Assembly: GCF_003586445.1 (NCBI RefSeq)
Contig: NZ_CP030028.1
Coordinates: 572,501-636,500 of the forward strand
Direction: 5' to 3'
Origin: Bacillus sp. Y1
Lineage (GTDB): Bacteria; Bacillota; Bacilli; Bacillales; Cytobacillaceae
DNA: 64,000 bases
This document shows, one piece after another, positions 1 to 8,648 of the stretch. The notes under the pieces were generated by a model, which was not told the DNA's origin, ran no database searches, and was given only the letters and a program-made list of their open reading frames with translations. The position numbers and the translations under genes were made by a program. How positions within the stretch are numbered: position 1 is the first letter of the stretch; each line of letters begins with the position of its first letter.

Positions 1-1
1 A

Positions 2-550
2 TTAATCGGTTTAGGAATCACGGTGATCACCACGTATGAGTTTAGTCAGCTCTCAGTAGACTTAAGTTATACGCACTTAGTCATCCTTTATACGGTACGA
101 ATGATCGGAATGTCATTTGTTATGATGCCTGTTTCAACAAATGGACTAAACCAGCTCCCAACTCGTTTCTATCCACATGGAACGGCAATGAACAATACGT
201 TAAACCAAGTAGCTGGGGCAATCGGAACAGCATTGCTTGTAACCGTTATGTCTAACCGTACGGAAACACATGCAAAAGAAATAGCAGATGAAGCGATGAA
301 GACAGCTGCAGGTCAAGGAGCAGGAGCAGGAGCAGCTCAGCCAACTGCTGAAATGATCGCTCAAATGAAAGAGCAGATTATGATGAAGGCGATGCTCGAA
401 GGAATTAATGATGCTTTCCTAGTGGCTACAGGGATTTCGATTGTAGCATTCATCCTCGCATTCTTTATCAAACGTGCGACACAAGCAGAGGACCCAATGG
501 AAGAAAAAGAAACTTCAAAAGTTGTCCCTGGTGAGTTAGCTGAAAACTAA
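2..550 (+). CDS. Drug-efflux MFS transporter, DHA2 (EmrB/QacA) family, C-terminal part
   Basis: The gene enters from the left edge, and the frame is open from base 2, so only about 180 C-terminal residues are visible. They contain a membrane segment, the stretch NNTLNQVAGAIGTALLV typical of 14-helix DHA2 exporters (EmrB, QacA, LmrB), a long Ala/Met-rich loop predicted outside, and a final helix (AFLVATGISIVAFILAFFI) before a charged tail. The family exports drugs by proton antiport. Substrate cannot be read from this fragment. A strong terminator follows, so the downstream two-component genes are a separate unit. Confidence 0.85.
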   Translation, partial: LIGLGITVITTYEFSQLSVDLSYTHLVILYTVRMIGMSFVMMPVSTNGLNQLPTRFYPHGTAMNNTLNQVAGAIGTALLVTVMSNRTETHAKEIADEAMKTAAGQGAGAGAAQPTAEMIAQMKEQIMMKAMLEGINDAFLVATGISIVAFILAFFIKRATQAEDPMEEKETSKVVPGELAEN

Positions 551-559
551 AATATTGTA

Positions 560-590
560 AGGAGGACCTAATTTGGTCCTCCTATTTTTA
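560..590 (+). terminator. Rho-independent terminator of the MFS gene
   Basis: A 9-bp perfect stem (AGGAGGACC at 560-568, GGTCCTCCT at 575-583) is followed by a T-rich run. It lies 10 bases after the MFS stop codon. Confidence 0.9.
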
Positions 591-648
591 TTTACATAGA
601 GTATGATAAACCTAGTACATATTATTTCTAAGAATTGGGTGTAGTGAT

Positions 649-1326
649 GTGAAAATATTACTTGTCGAAGACGATAAAATCATTGCTTCAGGCCTTGAAT
701 ACTCTCTCCAGCAGGATCAGTTTTCAACGATACTTTGTTACAATGTGGAGTCTGCGAGAAAGGTCATAGCAGAACAGCTTAACGAAATTGACCTTTGTTT
801 GTTTGATTTATCTTTACCGGATGGAAGTGGATATGATCTTTGTCGGTTAGTAAAAGAGCATAGTGATGTACCGGTCATTTTTCTAACAGCGATTGATGAT
901 GAGGGAAATGTGGTCATGGGGCTAGATATGGGGGCGGATGATTATATTACAAAACCGTTCAGAATTCGTGAGCTTTTGTCGCGTATAAAAACTGTATTAC
1001 GACGCTATCAAAAGCAGACACAGTCAATGTTGGACATTGAATCCATTCGCATCAATACCCTTGAGGGGAAAGTATATAAAAATGGGATGGAGGTTCAAGT
1101 GACCGCCCTAGAGTATCGACTACTACTGATTTTTGCGAACCATTGTGGACAAGTGCTATCAAGAAGTCAGTTATTAGAACAGATTTGGGATGTGGCTGGT
1201 GACTTTGTTAACGATAATACACTGACCGTTTACATAAAAAGACTAAGAGAAAAGCTAGAGGATGATCCGCAACATCCTAGCATTATTAAAACCATCCGTG
1301 GATTAGGCTACAAGATGGGAGAGTAA
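649..1326 (+). CDS. OmpR-family response regulator, BceR-like
   Basis: A 225-residue protein with a receiver domain (residues 1-115; acidic pocket E7-D8-D9, phosphoacceptor D53 in LCLFDLSLPDG, conserved T and K in FLTA and KPF) and a C-terminal winged-helix domain ending in IKTIRGLGYKM. It starts with GTG. It is followed after 1 base by a small histidine kinase and then by an ABC ATPase and FtsX-type permease, the arrangement of Bce-type antimicrobial peptide detoxification modules (BceRSAB, PsdRSAB, YxdJKLM of B. subtilis). It probably binds the palindrome at 2330-2345 and activates the transporter genes. Assignment to the Bce group rests on context and the operator. The inducing compound is unknown. 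Confidence 0.9.
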   Translation: MKILLVEDDKIIASGLEYSLQQDQFSTILCYNVESARKVIAEQLNEIDLCLFDLSLPDGSGYDLCRLVKEHSDVPVIFLTAIDDEGNVVMGLDMGADDYITKPFRIRELLSRIKTVLRRYQKQTQSMLDIESIRINTLEGKVYKNGMEVQVTALEYRLLLIFANHCGQVLSRSQLLEQIWDVAGDFVNDNTLTVYIKRLREKLEDDPQHPSIIKTIRGLGYKMGE

Positions 1327-1327
1327 A

Positions 1328-2320
1328 ATGTTACGAAATCGAGAGTTTCAGTTTTATATTTTTATGCTTTCCCTTATTGGCGGAGTGGCGACTGTCTTGG
1401 CCACTTTTTCTCTCATCCAGCCTGTGTTACTCATTTCATTAACGTCTCTTGTGTTGATTGTATGCAGCATTGGTTTTACTTGCTGGCGTTATAATGAAAT
1501 AAAAAAGCTTTCAGGCTATCTTCGGAAAATGAGTTCAGGTGGTACGTCACTGGATATTCGTGACAACTATGAAGGGGAGCTGAGTATTTTAAAAAATGAA
1601 ATATACAAAGTAACCATCATGCTTTCTGAGCATAAGAAAATGCTGCAAAGGGATAAGGTGCACTTAACGGATGCGATTTCTGATATCTCCCATCAGTTAA
1701 AGACGCCTTTAACTTCTATGATGGTAATGGCTGATTTACTAAGTGCCTCTACCTTATCAGAAGGAAAGAGAAAAGAATTCACGAAAAATATCCAGGTCCA
1801 GTTAGAACGAATTGAATGGTTAGTATCTTCTTTATTGAAGCTATCAAAACTAGATGCAGGGACCATCGTTTTTAAAAAGGATCAAGTAAACGTGAAGCAG
1901 CTCATTGGAAAATCGGTAGAGTCACTATTGATTCCTATGGATATAAAAGACCAGAAATTACTTATTGATGGTGAGAATGATGTTTCTTTTCTGGGGGACT
2001 TCCATTGGACTGGGGAGGCGCTCATTAACGTACTGAAAAATGCAGTGGAGCATACAAAAGAAGGGGGAGAGATACGAATTCAATATGTTGAAAATCCCCT
2101 TTTTACAGAAATTTCGGTTACGGACAATGGAAAGGGAATTGCAAAATCAGATCTACCATATGTGTTCAAGCGTTTTTATAAAGGCAAGAATGCAAGTGAA
2201 GAAAGTGTTGGGATTGGGTTAGCGATGGCACAGAGTATTATCACGAGGCAAAATGGAACACTTGAGGTGAAAAGTGCTGAGGGGGTTGGAACTACCTTTC
2301 TTTTCAAAATATATAAATAA
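1328..2320 (+). CDS. Intramembrane-sensing histidine kinase, BceS-like
   Basis: A 330-residue kinase. Two N-terminal membrane helices (about 10-31 and 33-53) are separated by only a few residues, so there is no extracellular sensor domain. This is the hallmark of BceS-type kinases, which sense through their partner ABC transporter. The dimerisation and phosphoacceptor helix contains H122 in SDISHQLKTPLTSM. The ATPase domain has the N box (NVLKNAVEHT), G1 box (DNGKGI), F box (FKRFYKG) and G2 box (GIGLAMAQ). It starts 1 base after the response regulator stop codon, so the two are co-translated. Stop is at 2318-2320; a separate promoter drives the transporter genes. Confidence 0.9.
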   Translation: MLRNREFQFYIFMLSLIGGVATVLATFSLIQPVLLISLTSLVLIVCSIGFTCWRYNEIKKLSGYLRKMSSGGTSLDIRDNYEGELSILKNEIYKVTIMLSEHKKMLQRDKVHLTDAISDISHQLKTPLTSMMVMADLLSASTLSEGKRKEFTKNIQVQLERIEWLVSSLLKLSKLDAGTIVFKKDQVNVKQLIGKSVESLLIPMDIKDQKLLIDGENDVSFLGDFHWTGEALINVLKNAVEHTKEGGEIRIQYVENPLFTEISVTDNGKGIAKSDLPYVFKRFYKGKNASEESVGIGLAMAQSIITRQNGTLEVKSAEGVGTTFLFKIYK

Positions 2321-2329
2321 TAGCCTTAA

Positions 2330-2345
2330 GTGACAAATTTGTCAC
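2330..2345. promoter_or_regulatory. Perfect palindromic operator, BceR-type consensus
   Basis: GTGACAAATTTGTCAC is a perfect 16-bp palindrome, ending 12 bases before a likely -35 box. It matches the pattern TNACA-N4-TGTNA reported for BceR-like regulators. Its position, upstream of the ABC genes and downstream of the kinase, is where a BceR-type protein would activate its transporter promoter. Confidence 0.75.
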
Positions 2346-2357
2346 CTTATTAGTCAC

Positions 2358-2386
2358 TTGATAGTCATTTTCGGCCAGTATACTAA
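2358..2386 (+). promoter_or_regulatory. Probable sigma-A promoter of the ABC transporter genes
   Basis: TTGATA at 2358-2363 and TACTAA at 2381-2386 are separated by 17 bases. The upstream palindrome is positioned as an activator site. The start codon of the ATPase is 30 bases downstream. Confidence 0.6.
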
Positions 2387-2416
2387 AACCTATCAAGGAC
2401 GTAATGGAGGGACAGG

Positions 2417-3100
2417 ATGGAAATTTTACGAATTGAAAACTTATCGAAAGTGTATGGAAAAGGAGAAACAGCGGTTAAGGCGCTTGATGATGTGTCTTTT
2501 TCGATTAATAAAGGGGAATTTGTAGCCATTATTGGGCCATCAGGATCTGGGAAATCTACGTTGTTACATCTTCTTGGGGGTGTTGATCGACCGACAAGTG
2601 GAAAGGTGTTTGTTGATAACACGGATATATATGACTTGAATGAAACGCAGCTAGCCATTTTCCGGAGAAGGCAGATCGGGCTAATTTATCAATTTTATAA
2701 TTTGATCCCTATTTTAACAGTGGAAGAGAACATTACGTTACCACTTCTTTTAGATGGACATCAAGTGGATAAAAAGCAGTTTGAAGAGATTGTTAGTATT
2801 TTAAATATACAAAATCGATTGATGCATCTTCCAAATCAACTTTCAGGTGGACAGCAGCAGCGTGTGTCCATTGGACGTGCACTAATTAGTAATCCAGCAC
2901 TTATGCTAGCGGATGAACCAACAGGAAATCTAGATAGTAAAAATAGTGAGGAAATTATCGACCTATTAAAGCGATTTAATAAAACGTATCAACAAACGTT
3001 GATCGTCATTACCCATGACGAGCGCATTGCCTTACAGGCTGATCGTGTCATTGCAATAGAAGATGGCAAGATCACCAAGGATGAGGTGATTCGCCCATGA
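2417..3100 (+). CDS. ABC transporter ATPase, MacB/BceA type
   Basis: A 227-residue ATPase with Walker A ([13 protein letters not shown]), Q-loop (IYQFYNLIP), signature ([15 protein letters not shown]), Walker B ([12 protein letters not shown]) and H-loop (VITHD). The sequence belongs to the LolD/MacB/BceA group that partners FtsX-type permeases. Its stop overlaps the permease start by 4 bases (ATGA). It presumably powers removal of an envelope-active peptide antibiotic and, in Bce systems, also signals flux to the kinase. Confidence 0.93.
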   Translation: MEILRIENLSKVYGKGETAVKALDDVSFSINKGEFVAIIGPSGSGKSTLLHLLGGVDRPTSGKVFVDNTDIYDLNETQLAIFRRRQIGLIYQFYNLIPILTVEENITLPLLLDGHQVDKKQFEEIVSILNIQNRLMHLPNQLSGGQQQRVSIGRALISNPALMLADEPTGNLDSKNSEEIIDLLKRFNKTYQQTLIVITHDERIALQADRVIAIEDGKITKDEVIRP

Positions 3101-5685
3101 ACATTGTCAATAAGCTGACCATCAGGCATTTAAAAAAGAATAAAAGAAGAACGTTGGTTACCATCATTGGTGTCATTATTTCAGTCGCGATGGTAACAGC
3201 GGTGACGACATTAGGTGCATCTTTTTTGGATTTACTAAAAAGACAGGCGATTTCAATGGATGGAGAATGGCATGTTGTATATAAGGATGTCAACAAGGAG
3301 CAAATAGAAGCCATTCAGGATGATGAGGAAACGAAAAAGCTGGTACTTTCATCTGACCTAGGGTACGCTCCCCTTGAGGGAAGTCAGAATGAATATAAGC
3401 CTTATCTATTTGTAAAAGCATTTAGTTCTGAGGGATTCAAACAGTTTCCTGTTACATTAAGTGAAGGGCGCTTACCAGAGAATGAAAATGAAATTGTTAT
3501 TAGTGATTCCATTGAGTTGAATGGGAAAGTTTCATTAAAGATAGGTGATCAGCTTACTTTACCCGTCGGAAATCGTATTTTCATAGATGAGTCAGGAACG
3601 AAAGTAGAGTATGACCAACAAACCTCTCTTCAAATGACAGAAGGGGAGATCAGTGAAGAGCTTCAAAATCAAGTAACGCGTGATTATACAGTTGTAGGTG
3701 TGATGAAGAGAGTCTCGTGGGAGCCAACTTTTTCACCCGGTTATACAGTTATTACCTATTTGGACAAGTCAAAGTTAGATGAAAATGATCAAGTAAATGC
3801 TGTAGTTGTTTTAGAGAAAGTGAAAAAATCTCTATTTAAACATGCAGAGCAACTGGCGAAAGAGAATAACATTTCACGTGTTGACTTTAACAGTGCATTG
3901 CTTCGTTATCATGGAGTAACGGACAATGACGGTCTAAATCGGACGTTATACTCGTTGTTAGCAATCATTATGTCAGTTATTATAATAGGCTCTGTTGCTC
4001 TTATTTATAATGCATTTGCCATCTCTGTATCGGAGCGAGCCCGCCATTTAGGAATGCTTTCTAGTGTCGGAGCGACGAAAAGCCAGAAACGAAATTCAGT
4101 CTTTTTTGAAGGTGTTTTAATCGGTTTGATTAGTATCCCAATCGGTCTTTTGTCAGGGACTGTGGGGATGGGGGTCACTTTTTGGTTTATTAATCAATTT
4201 CTTGAGGGCGCACTTGGTGTATCAGAACCATTAAAGGTAACGATCACACCCTATTCAATGATAGGTGCTTGCGGAATTTCAATGATTACCATCTTTATCT
4301 CTACGTTTATCCCGGCAAGAAAGGCTTCTAAAATAACGGCCATTGATGCGATTCGTCAAACCTCGGATATTAAGCTTACTAGAAAAGCGGTGAAGACATC
4401 CAAATGGATTCGACGTATGTTTGGCTTGGAAGCAGAAATTGGATTGAAGAATTTAAAGCGAAATAAGGGTCGATATCGTGTGACCGTTTTTTCACTTGTT
4501 ATTAGCATTGTGCTGTTTCTATCTGTTTCGTTTTTCACGGATAGCTTAAAGAAATCATTAGTCCTATCACAAGACGGGATTAACTATGATATCCAGGTGG
4601 ATGCTGATAGAGTATCCGAATCTGAATTGGCTGATCTATTTAGAAAAATTCAAGCACTCCCTGATGTAACGAGTTCAAGTGTTACAAGAAGGCTAGATCT
4701 AACCACATTGGTGGAGAAGGAGAAGGTAGCTGACGAATTAAAGGGAACTTTAAAATACGAGGATGGAAAAGCACCATATTTCCTTGTGTTAACTGGCCTT
4801 GATGAGGAAAGCTTAAAGAAATATGCGGACCAGGTGGGGGTTGATGTGAAACAACTCACTGATCCGGAACATATTTCTGGAATCGTTGTCGACACCATCA
4901 CATATCAGGATGGACAGACGGGTAAATTTATTGAAGCAAGCGGTATCCATGCAAAAGTTGGTGAATTGATAGAACTAATGTATGACGATTATCAGGCAGG
5001 TGAAAAGTTCAAGTTAGAGGACCTTGAAATTGCAGCTTTGACTGCCCAACTACCTATGGGGGGCTTTTCATATGGACTCGGGACTCTGAATATCATTGTA
5101 TCTAATCAAGTCATTGATCAACTGATGAATGATTCGATAGCGGGATCCGTACAACCTAGCCTCTTTTTACATTCTGATGATCCAATGAAGACACAGCAGG
5201 AAATAGAGGAAATGAAAGCGCCGAACCTAAATATTTATAATGTGTACCAAAGTAGACAACGTGAGGAACAGATGCTCATGCTGCTGTCTGTCTTTACGTA
5301 CGGGTTTATTGTGCTCATTACAGCAATTTCCATTGCAAATATTTTTAATACCATTTCAACGAGCATTTCCCTGAGGAAGCGCGAGTTTGCTATGCTGAAA
5401 TCTGTAGGCATGACGGAGAAAGGCTTTAATAAAATGATTAGCTATGAAAGCATCTTCTATGGATTAAAAGCTCTGTTATACGGATTGCCGATCAGTTTGG
5501 GGATCATGTTCCTCATTTATAAAGGAACCATGAATAGTTTCTCGTACCCATTTTGGATTCCGTGGGGAAGTCTTGGAATCTGCTTTGTCTCGGTATTTGT
5601 GATTGTTGGCTCCGCCATGCTGTATTCGATCGCAAAAGTGAAAAAGGACAATATTATCGAGGTATTGAGGCAGGAGAATATATAG
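3097..5685 (+). CDS. Large FtsX-type ABC permease with two extracellular domains
   Basis: An 862-residue protein. Helix 1 (about 18-40) is followed by a 240-residue extracellular region, then helices near 283-310, 335-370 and 385-410 (first FtsX domain). A further helix near 460-480 leads to a second extracellular region to about 735, and three last helices (second FtsX domain, motif AISIANIFNTISTSISLRKREFAMLKSVGMT). This is a duplicated 4+4 layout, longer than BceB (about 650 residues, ten helices, one large extracellular domain). So it sits beside Bce-like regulators but is not a canonical BceB. Role inferred: antibiotic release or detoxification at the cell envelope. Confidence 0.88.
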   Translation: MNIVNKLTIRHLKKNKRRTLVTIIGVIISVAMVTAVTTLGASFLDLLKRQAISMDGEWHVVYKDVNKEQIEAIQDDEETKKLVLSSDLGYAPLEGSQNEYKPYLFVKAFSSEGFKQFPVTLSEGRLPENENEIVISDSIELNGKVSLKIGDQLTLPVGNRIFIDESGTKVEYDQQTSLQMTEGEISEELQNQVTRDYTVVGVMKRVSWEPTFSPGYTVITYLDKSKLDENDQVNAVVVLEKVKKSLFKHAEQLAKENNISRVDFNSALLRYHGVTDNDGLNRTLYSLLAIIMSVIIIGSVALIYNAFAISVSERARHLGMLSSVGATKSQKRNSVFFEGVLIGLISIPIGLLSGTVGMGVTFWFINQFLEGALGVSEPLKVTITPYSMIGACGISMITIFISTFIPARKASKITAIDAIRQTSDIKLTRKAVKTSKWIRRMFGLEAEIGLKNLKRNKGRYRVTVFSLVISIVLFLSVSFFTDSLKKSLVLSQDGINYDIQVDADRVSESELADLFRKIQALPDVTSSSVTRRLDLTTLVEKEKVADELKGTLKYEDGKAPYFLVLTGLDEESLKKYADQVGVDVKQLTDPEHISGIVVDTITYQDGQTGKFIEASGIHAKVGELIELMYDDYQAGEKFKLEDLEIAALTAQLPMGGFSYGLGTLNIIVSNQVIDQLMNDSIAGSVQPSLFLHSDDPMKTQQEIEEMKAPNLNIYNVYQSRQREEQMLMLLSVFTYGFIVLITAISIANIFNTISTSISLRKREFAMLKSVGMTEKGFNKMISYESIFYGLKALLYGLPISLGIMFLIYKGTMNSFSYPFWIPWGSLGICFVSVFVIVGSAMLYSIAKVKKDNIIEVLRQENI

Positions 5686-5694
5686 GGTGGAAGG

Positions 5695-5730
5695 GATGGA
5701 CATTGCCTGGGGCAGTGTTCATCTTTTTTT
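5695..5730 (+). terminator. Terminator after the Bce-like module
   Basis: A 13-bp stem with two G-T pairs (5695-5707 with 5711-5723) around a 3-base loop, followed by seven T. The remaining bases up to the riboswitch (about 5731-5950) are AT-rich, and I see no gene in them. Confidence 0.88.
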
Positions 5731-5954
5731 GTAAAGGGGGGAGTGTGGATGATAGAGAACACCATCTACTTTTTGACCCCGAAAACGTCATTTAATAATT
5801 GAAACTACTCCTAAATTCAACCCGATTATATAAAAATCTGTTACCCCTACAAATACACTATCTCTACCCTCCGCCTTCTAAAGTCAACAACAATATTTTA
5901 CCAAAACAAACATTTTCTACTTGCTAATCTACTAAACTACCTTTAGTATTAAAT

Positions 5955-5982
5955 TTGTATTATCTAGATATAGGTATATAAA
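5955..5982 (+). promoter_or_regulatory. Candidate promoter of the ribonucleotide reductase operon
   Basis: TTGTAT at 5955-5960 and TATAAA at 5977-5982 have a 16-base spacer and lie about 35 bases before the first riboswitch helix. No better pair is seen in this AT-rich stretch. Confidence 0.4.
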
Positions 5983-6009
5983 ATTAAATTCTAACTATAT
6001 ATTGTGTTG

Positions 6010-6195
6010 TTGCCTTAAGATAAGATGCCGTACGGCTTAATAGGGAATCTGGTGTGAGACCAGAACTGCCCCCGCAACTGTAAATGCTGACAAAATGAAC
6101 AAGCCACTGTGAAGATTGCTTACGAGATGTAGGTGCCTAAATGGGAAGGGTTCAAAGTAGAGTGAAGCATAAGTCAGGAGACCTATCTTACTTAA
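6010..6195 (+). promoter_or_regulatory. Cobalamin (adenosylcobalamin) riboswitch
   Basis: Conserved blocks occur in the right order: TTAATAGGGAAT, GGTGTGAGACCAGAACTG, CCCCGCAACTGTAAATGC, the B12-box AAGCCACTGTG, ATGGGAAGGG and AAGTCAGGAGACCT. Helix P1 is formed by TAAGATA (6016-6022) and TATCTTA (6184-6190). Downstream lie a long imperfect hairpin (arms 6226-6236 and 6284-6294) and a terminator directly before the ribosome binding site of the first reductase gene. High B12 is therefore expected to stop transcription of the operon. Confidence 0.95.
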
Positions 6196-6293
6196 GATGT
6201 TTCAACTTCTTCGGGGATTTGGGAAGATGAGACGATGGCGACAGAAGACAAAAAGTATTTTTGCCTGTTTGTCTTTTGCTGAAATCGTTTCAT

Positions 6294-6327
6294 CCGCTCA
6301 AGGAACCATTGAGTGGATTTTTTATTT
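6294..6327 (+). terminator. Riboswitch-controlled intrinsic terminator
   Basis: CCGCTCAA (6294-6301) pairs with TTGAGTGG (6309-6316) and is followed by a T-rich run that ends just before AGGAGGGA, the ribosome binding site. An 11-bp stem (6226-6236 with 6284-6294) directly precedes it and may be part of the switching structure. Confidence 0.8.
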
Positions 6328-6342
6328 TCAGGAGGGACGATC

Positions 6343-8628
6343 ATGACAGTAGTAGATGTACATGAGGATTATAAGTCGGTGTTAAAGGCGATTGAAGAGT
6401 GTTCTTCAACGTATCAGTTAGACACCGCTGAGATGACAAAAATGGTAAATGATTTAGAGATAGCAAGAAAAGAAGTGAGCCAACAAGCTTTATTTTATTC
6501 GTTAAATAAAATCGCCATGGACCAACCTGATTGGACATTTGTTGCAGCGCGAATCTACTTAACTGAACTTTACAAACAAGCTTCGCAGAATCGAAACTAC
6601 GATTCATCACATACATATGGGAACTTTTACGATTTGCTAGAAACGTTAACAGAGAAAGGGATCTACTCTCCTAAACTGCTGCAAATGTATACAGAGGAAG
6701 AAATTAAAGAATTAGCAGCGGCAATCAGTCCAGAACGAGATAAGCTTTTCAACTATATTGGACTGTTTTTGTTTGCTGATCGTTACCTTGCAAGAGATCA
6801 TGATAGAAATGTTTATGAGTTACCGCAAGAAAGATTCATGGTTATTGCGATGACCATCATGATGAATGAATCTAAAGGCAAAAGACTAGAGTTAGTAAAA
6901 GAAGCTTACTGGGCTCTTAGTCATTTATATATGACGGTAGCAACACCAACCTTATCAAATGCAGGGAAGAACTTTGGACAGCTGTCTTCTTGTTTTATCG
7001 ACACAGTGGATGATTCGCTAGACGGCATTTATCTAAATAACTGGGATATCGCTCGCTTAAGTAAAGAAGGCGGTGGCATCGGAATTTATTACGGAAAGGT
7101 TCGTGCGTTAGGTTCCGATATTAAAGGATTCAAAGGGATGTCCTCTGGTGTTGTACCATGGATTCGACTGATTAATGATACAGCGGTGAGTGTCGATCAA
7201 TTAGGTCAAAGGCAAGGAGCAGTTGCCATTTACTTAGATATATTCCATAAAGACGTGATGAACGGCTTCCTTGAACTAAAGACCAATAATGGCGATGAGC
7301 GAAGAAAGGCTCATGATATTTTCACAGGAGCCACCATCCCTGATTTATTTATGGAAAAACTTTTAGAAAAAGATGAAAACGGAAGAAGCATAGGCGAATG
7401 GCATACATTCTGTCCACACCAAGTAAAGCAGCTGATGGGCTGGAAGGACGAGAATGGAAATCCACTTGGCCTCGAGGATTTTTACGATGAAAAAGATCGA
7501 AAGTATTTTACGGAGAAATACGAAGAAGCCGTGAATCAGCCTCTTTTACCAAGAAAAACCTACCGTGCGATGGATATTATGGCCCGAATTATGGTGGCGC
7601 AGTTAGAGACAGGTACGCCTTATATGTTCTATCGAGATGAGGTAAATCGTCAAAATCCAAACAAGCGTGCAGAAGGAAGAACATCCATCTACTGTAGCAA
7701 TTTGTGTACAGAAATTGCCCAAAACATGTCGAGTACCACGATTGTAAAAGAATACAAGGATGAAGATGGCAATCTAGTCATCGTGAGAAAGCCAGGCGAG
7801 TTTGTTGTATGTAATCTATCTTCTATCAATCTACCGAAGGCTTATCGTGCGAATGAGCTTGAACGGTTAATAGCGATTCAAGTGCGTATGTTAGACAATG
7901 TCATTGATCTGAATACCATTCCGGTCGGACAAGCTGAATTAACCAATCAAAAATATCGAGCGGTCGGGCTAGGTACGTTCGGATGGCATCATCTGTTGGC
8001 CTTACAATCGATCCATTGGGAATCCGAGGAAGCGGTCCAGTTTGCCGATGAACTATATGAAAATATTGCCTATTATACGATTCGAGCTTCTATGGAGCTT
8101 GCCGAAGAAAAAGGAGCCTTCAGTCAATTTGAGACGTCAGAATGGGCTTCAGGAAAATACTTCGAGCGGAGAAATTACACTTCTGAGCGTTGGAGTGAAC
8201 TAAAAGAACAAGTAAAGACAAACGGTATTCGTAATGGCTGGCTGATGGCGATTGCCCCGAATTCTTCCACTGCTAAAATTGGCGGCTCTACAGATGGAAT
8301 TGATCCGTTGTACGCAGTTGAATATGCGGAGGAAAAGAAGAACTTTAAGTTCAAGGTAACCGCACCTGACTTGAACCATCGCACATACACGTACTACCGA
8401 AGAGCAAGGCATGAGTTAGACCAAGTATGGAGTATTCGCCAAAACGCTGCTCGTCAACGTCATATCGACCAATCAATCAGTTTTAACTTGTATGTGAGAC
8501 ATGATATTAAAGCGAAGGATTTGCTTAATTTACACGTAGAAGCTTGGAAGCAAGGGTTAAAAACAACGTATTACGTAAGAAGTACCTCGCAGTCAGAGAT
8601 TGAAGAATGTGAAGCTTGCCATAGCTAA
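6343..8628 (+). CDS. nrdE: Class I ribonucleoside-diphosphate reductase, alpha (large) subunit
   Basis: Reduces ribonucleotides to deoxyribonucleotides with the radical-generating beta subunit encoded next. The 761-residue product shows class I alpha landmarks: ATPTLSNAGK, QLSSCFIDTVDDS with an active-site Cys, EGGGIGIYYGKVRALGS, CNLCTEIAQN-like CSNLCTEI with VVCNLSSINLPK, IAPNSSTAKIGGSTDGIDP, a Tyr pair near the C-terminus (TYYVRS) and a C-terminal CEAC redox pair. No clear N-terminal ATP-cone is seen. The ATG at 6343 is chosen because AGGAGGGA is 6 bases upstream; the frame stays open to a GTG at 6313 inside the terminator. NrdE versus NrdA naming is uncertain; the flavodoxin gene downstream favours a class Ib-like system. 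Confidence 0.93.
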   Translation: MTVVDVHEDYKSVLKAIEECSSTYQLDTAEMTKMVNDLEIARKEVSQQALFYSLNKIAMDQPDWTFVAARIYLTELYKQASQNRNYDSSHTYGNFYDLLETLTEKGIYSPKLLQMYTEEEIKELAAAISPERDKLFNYIGLFLFADRYLARDHDRNVYELPQERFMVIAMTIMMNESKGKRLELVKEAYWALSHLYMTVATPTLSNAGKNFGQLSSCFIDTVDDSLDGIYLNNWDIARLSKEGGGIGIYYGKVRALGSDIKGFKGMSSGVVPWIRLINDTAVSVDQLGQRQGAVAIYLDIFHKDVMNGFLELKTNNGDERRKAHDIFTGATIPDLFMEKLLEKDENGRSIGEWHTFCPHQVKQLMGWKDENGNPLGLEDFYDEKDRKYFTEKYEEAVNQPLLPRKTYRAMDIMARIMVAQLETGTPYMFYRDEVNRQNPNKRAEGRTSIYCSNLCTEIAQNMSSTTIVKEYKDEDGNLVIVRKPGEFVVCNLSSINLPKAYRANELERLIAIQVRMLDNVIDLNTIPVGQAELTNQKYRAVGLGTFGWHHLLALQSIHWESEEAVQFADELYENIAYYTIRASMELAEEKGAFSQFETSEWASGKYFERRNYTSERWSELKEQVKTNGIRNGWLMAIAPNSSTAKIGGSTDGIDPLYAVEYAEEKKNFKFKVTAPDLNHRTYTYYRRARHELDQVWSIRQNAARQRHIDQSISFNLYVRHDIKAKDLLNLHVEAWKQGLKTTYYVRSTSQSEIEECEACHS

Positions 8629-8648
8629 GCTTGAAAGGAGAAGTGACA

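Noticed and set aside
6278..6292. Cre site for CcpA (TGAAATCGTTTCA) before the reductase genes.
   Set aside because: Two mismatches to the consensus; the bases are part of the riboswitch expression platform stem.
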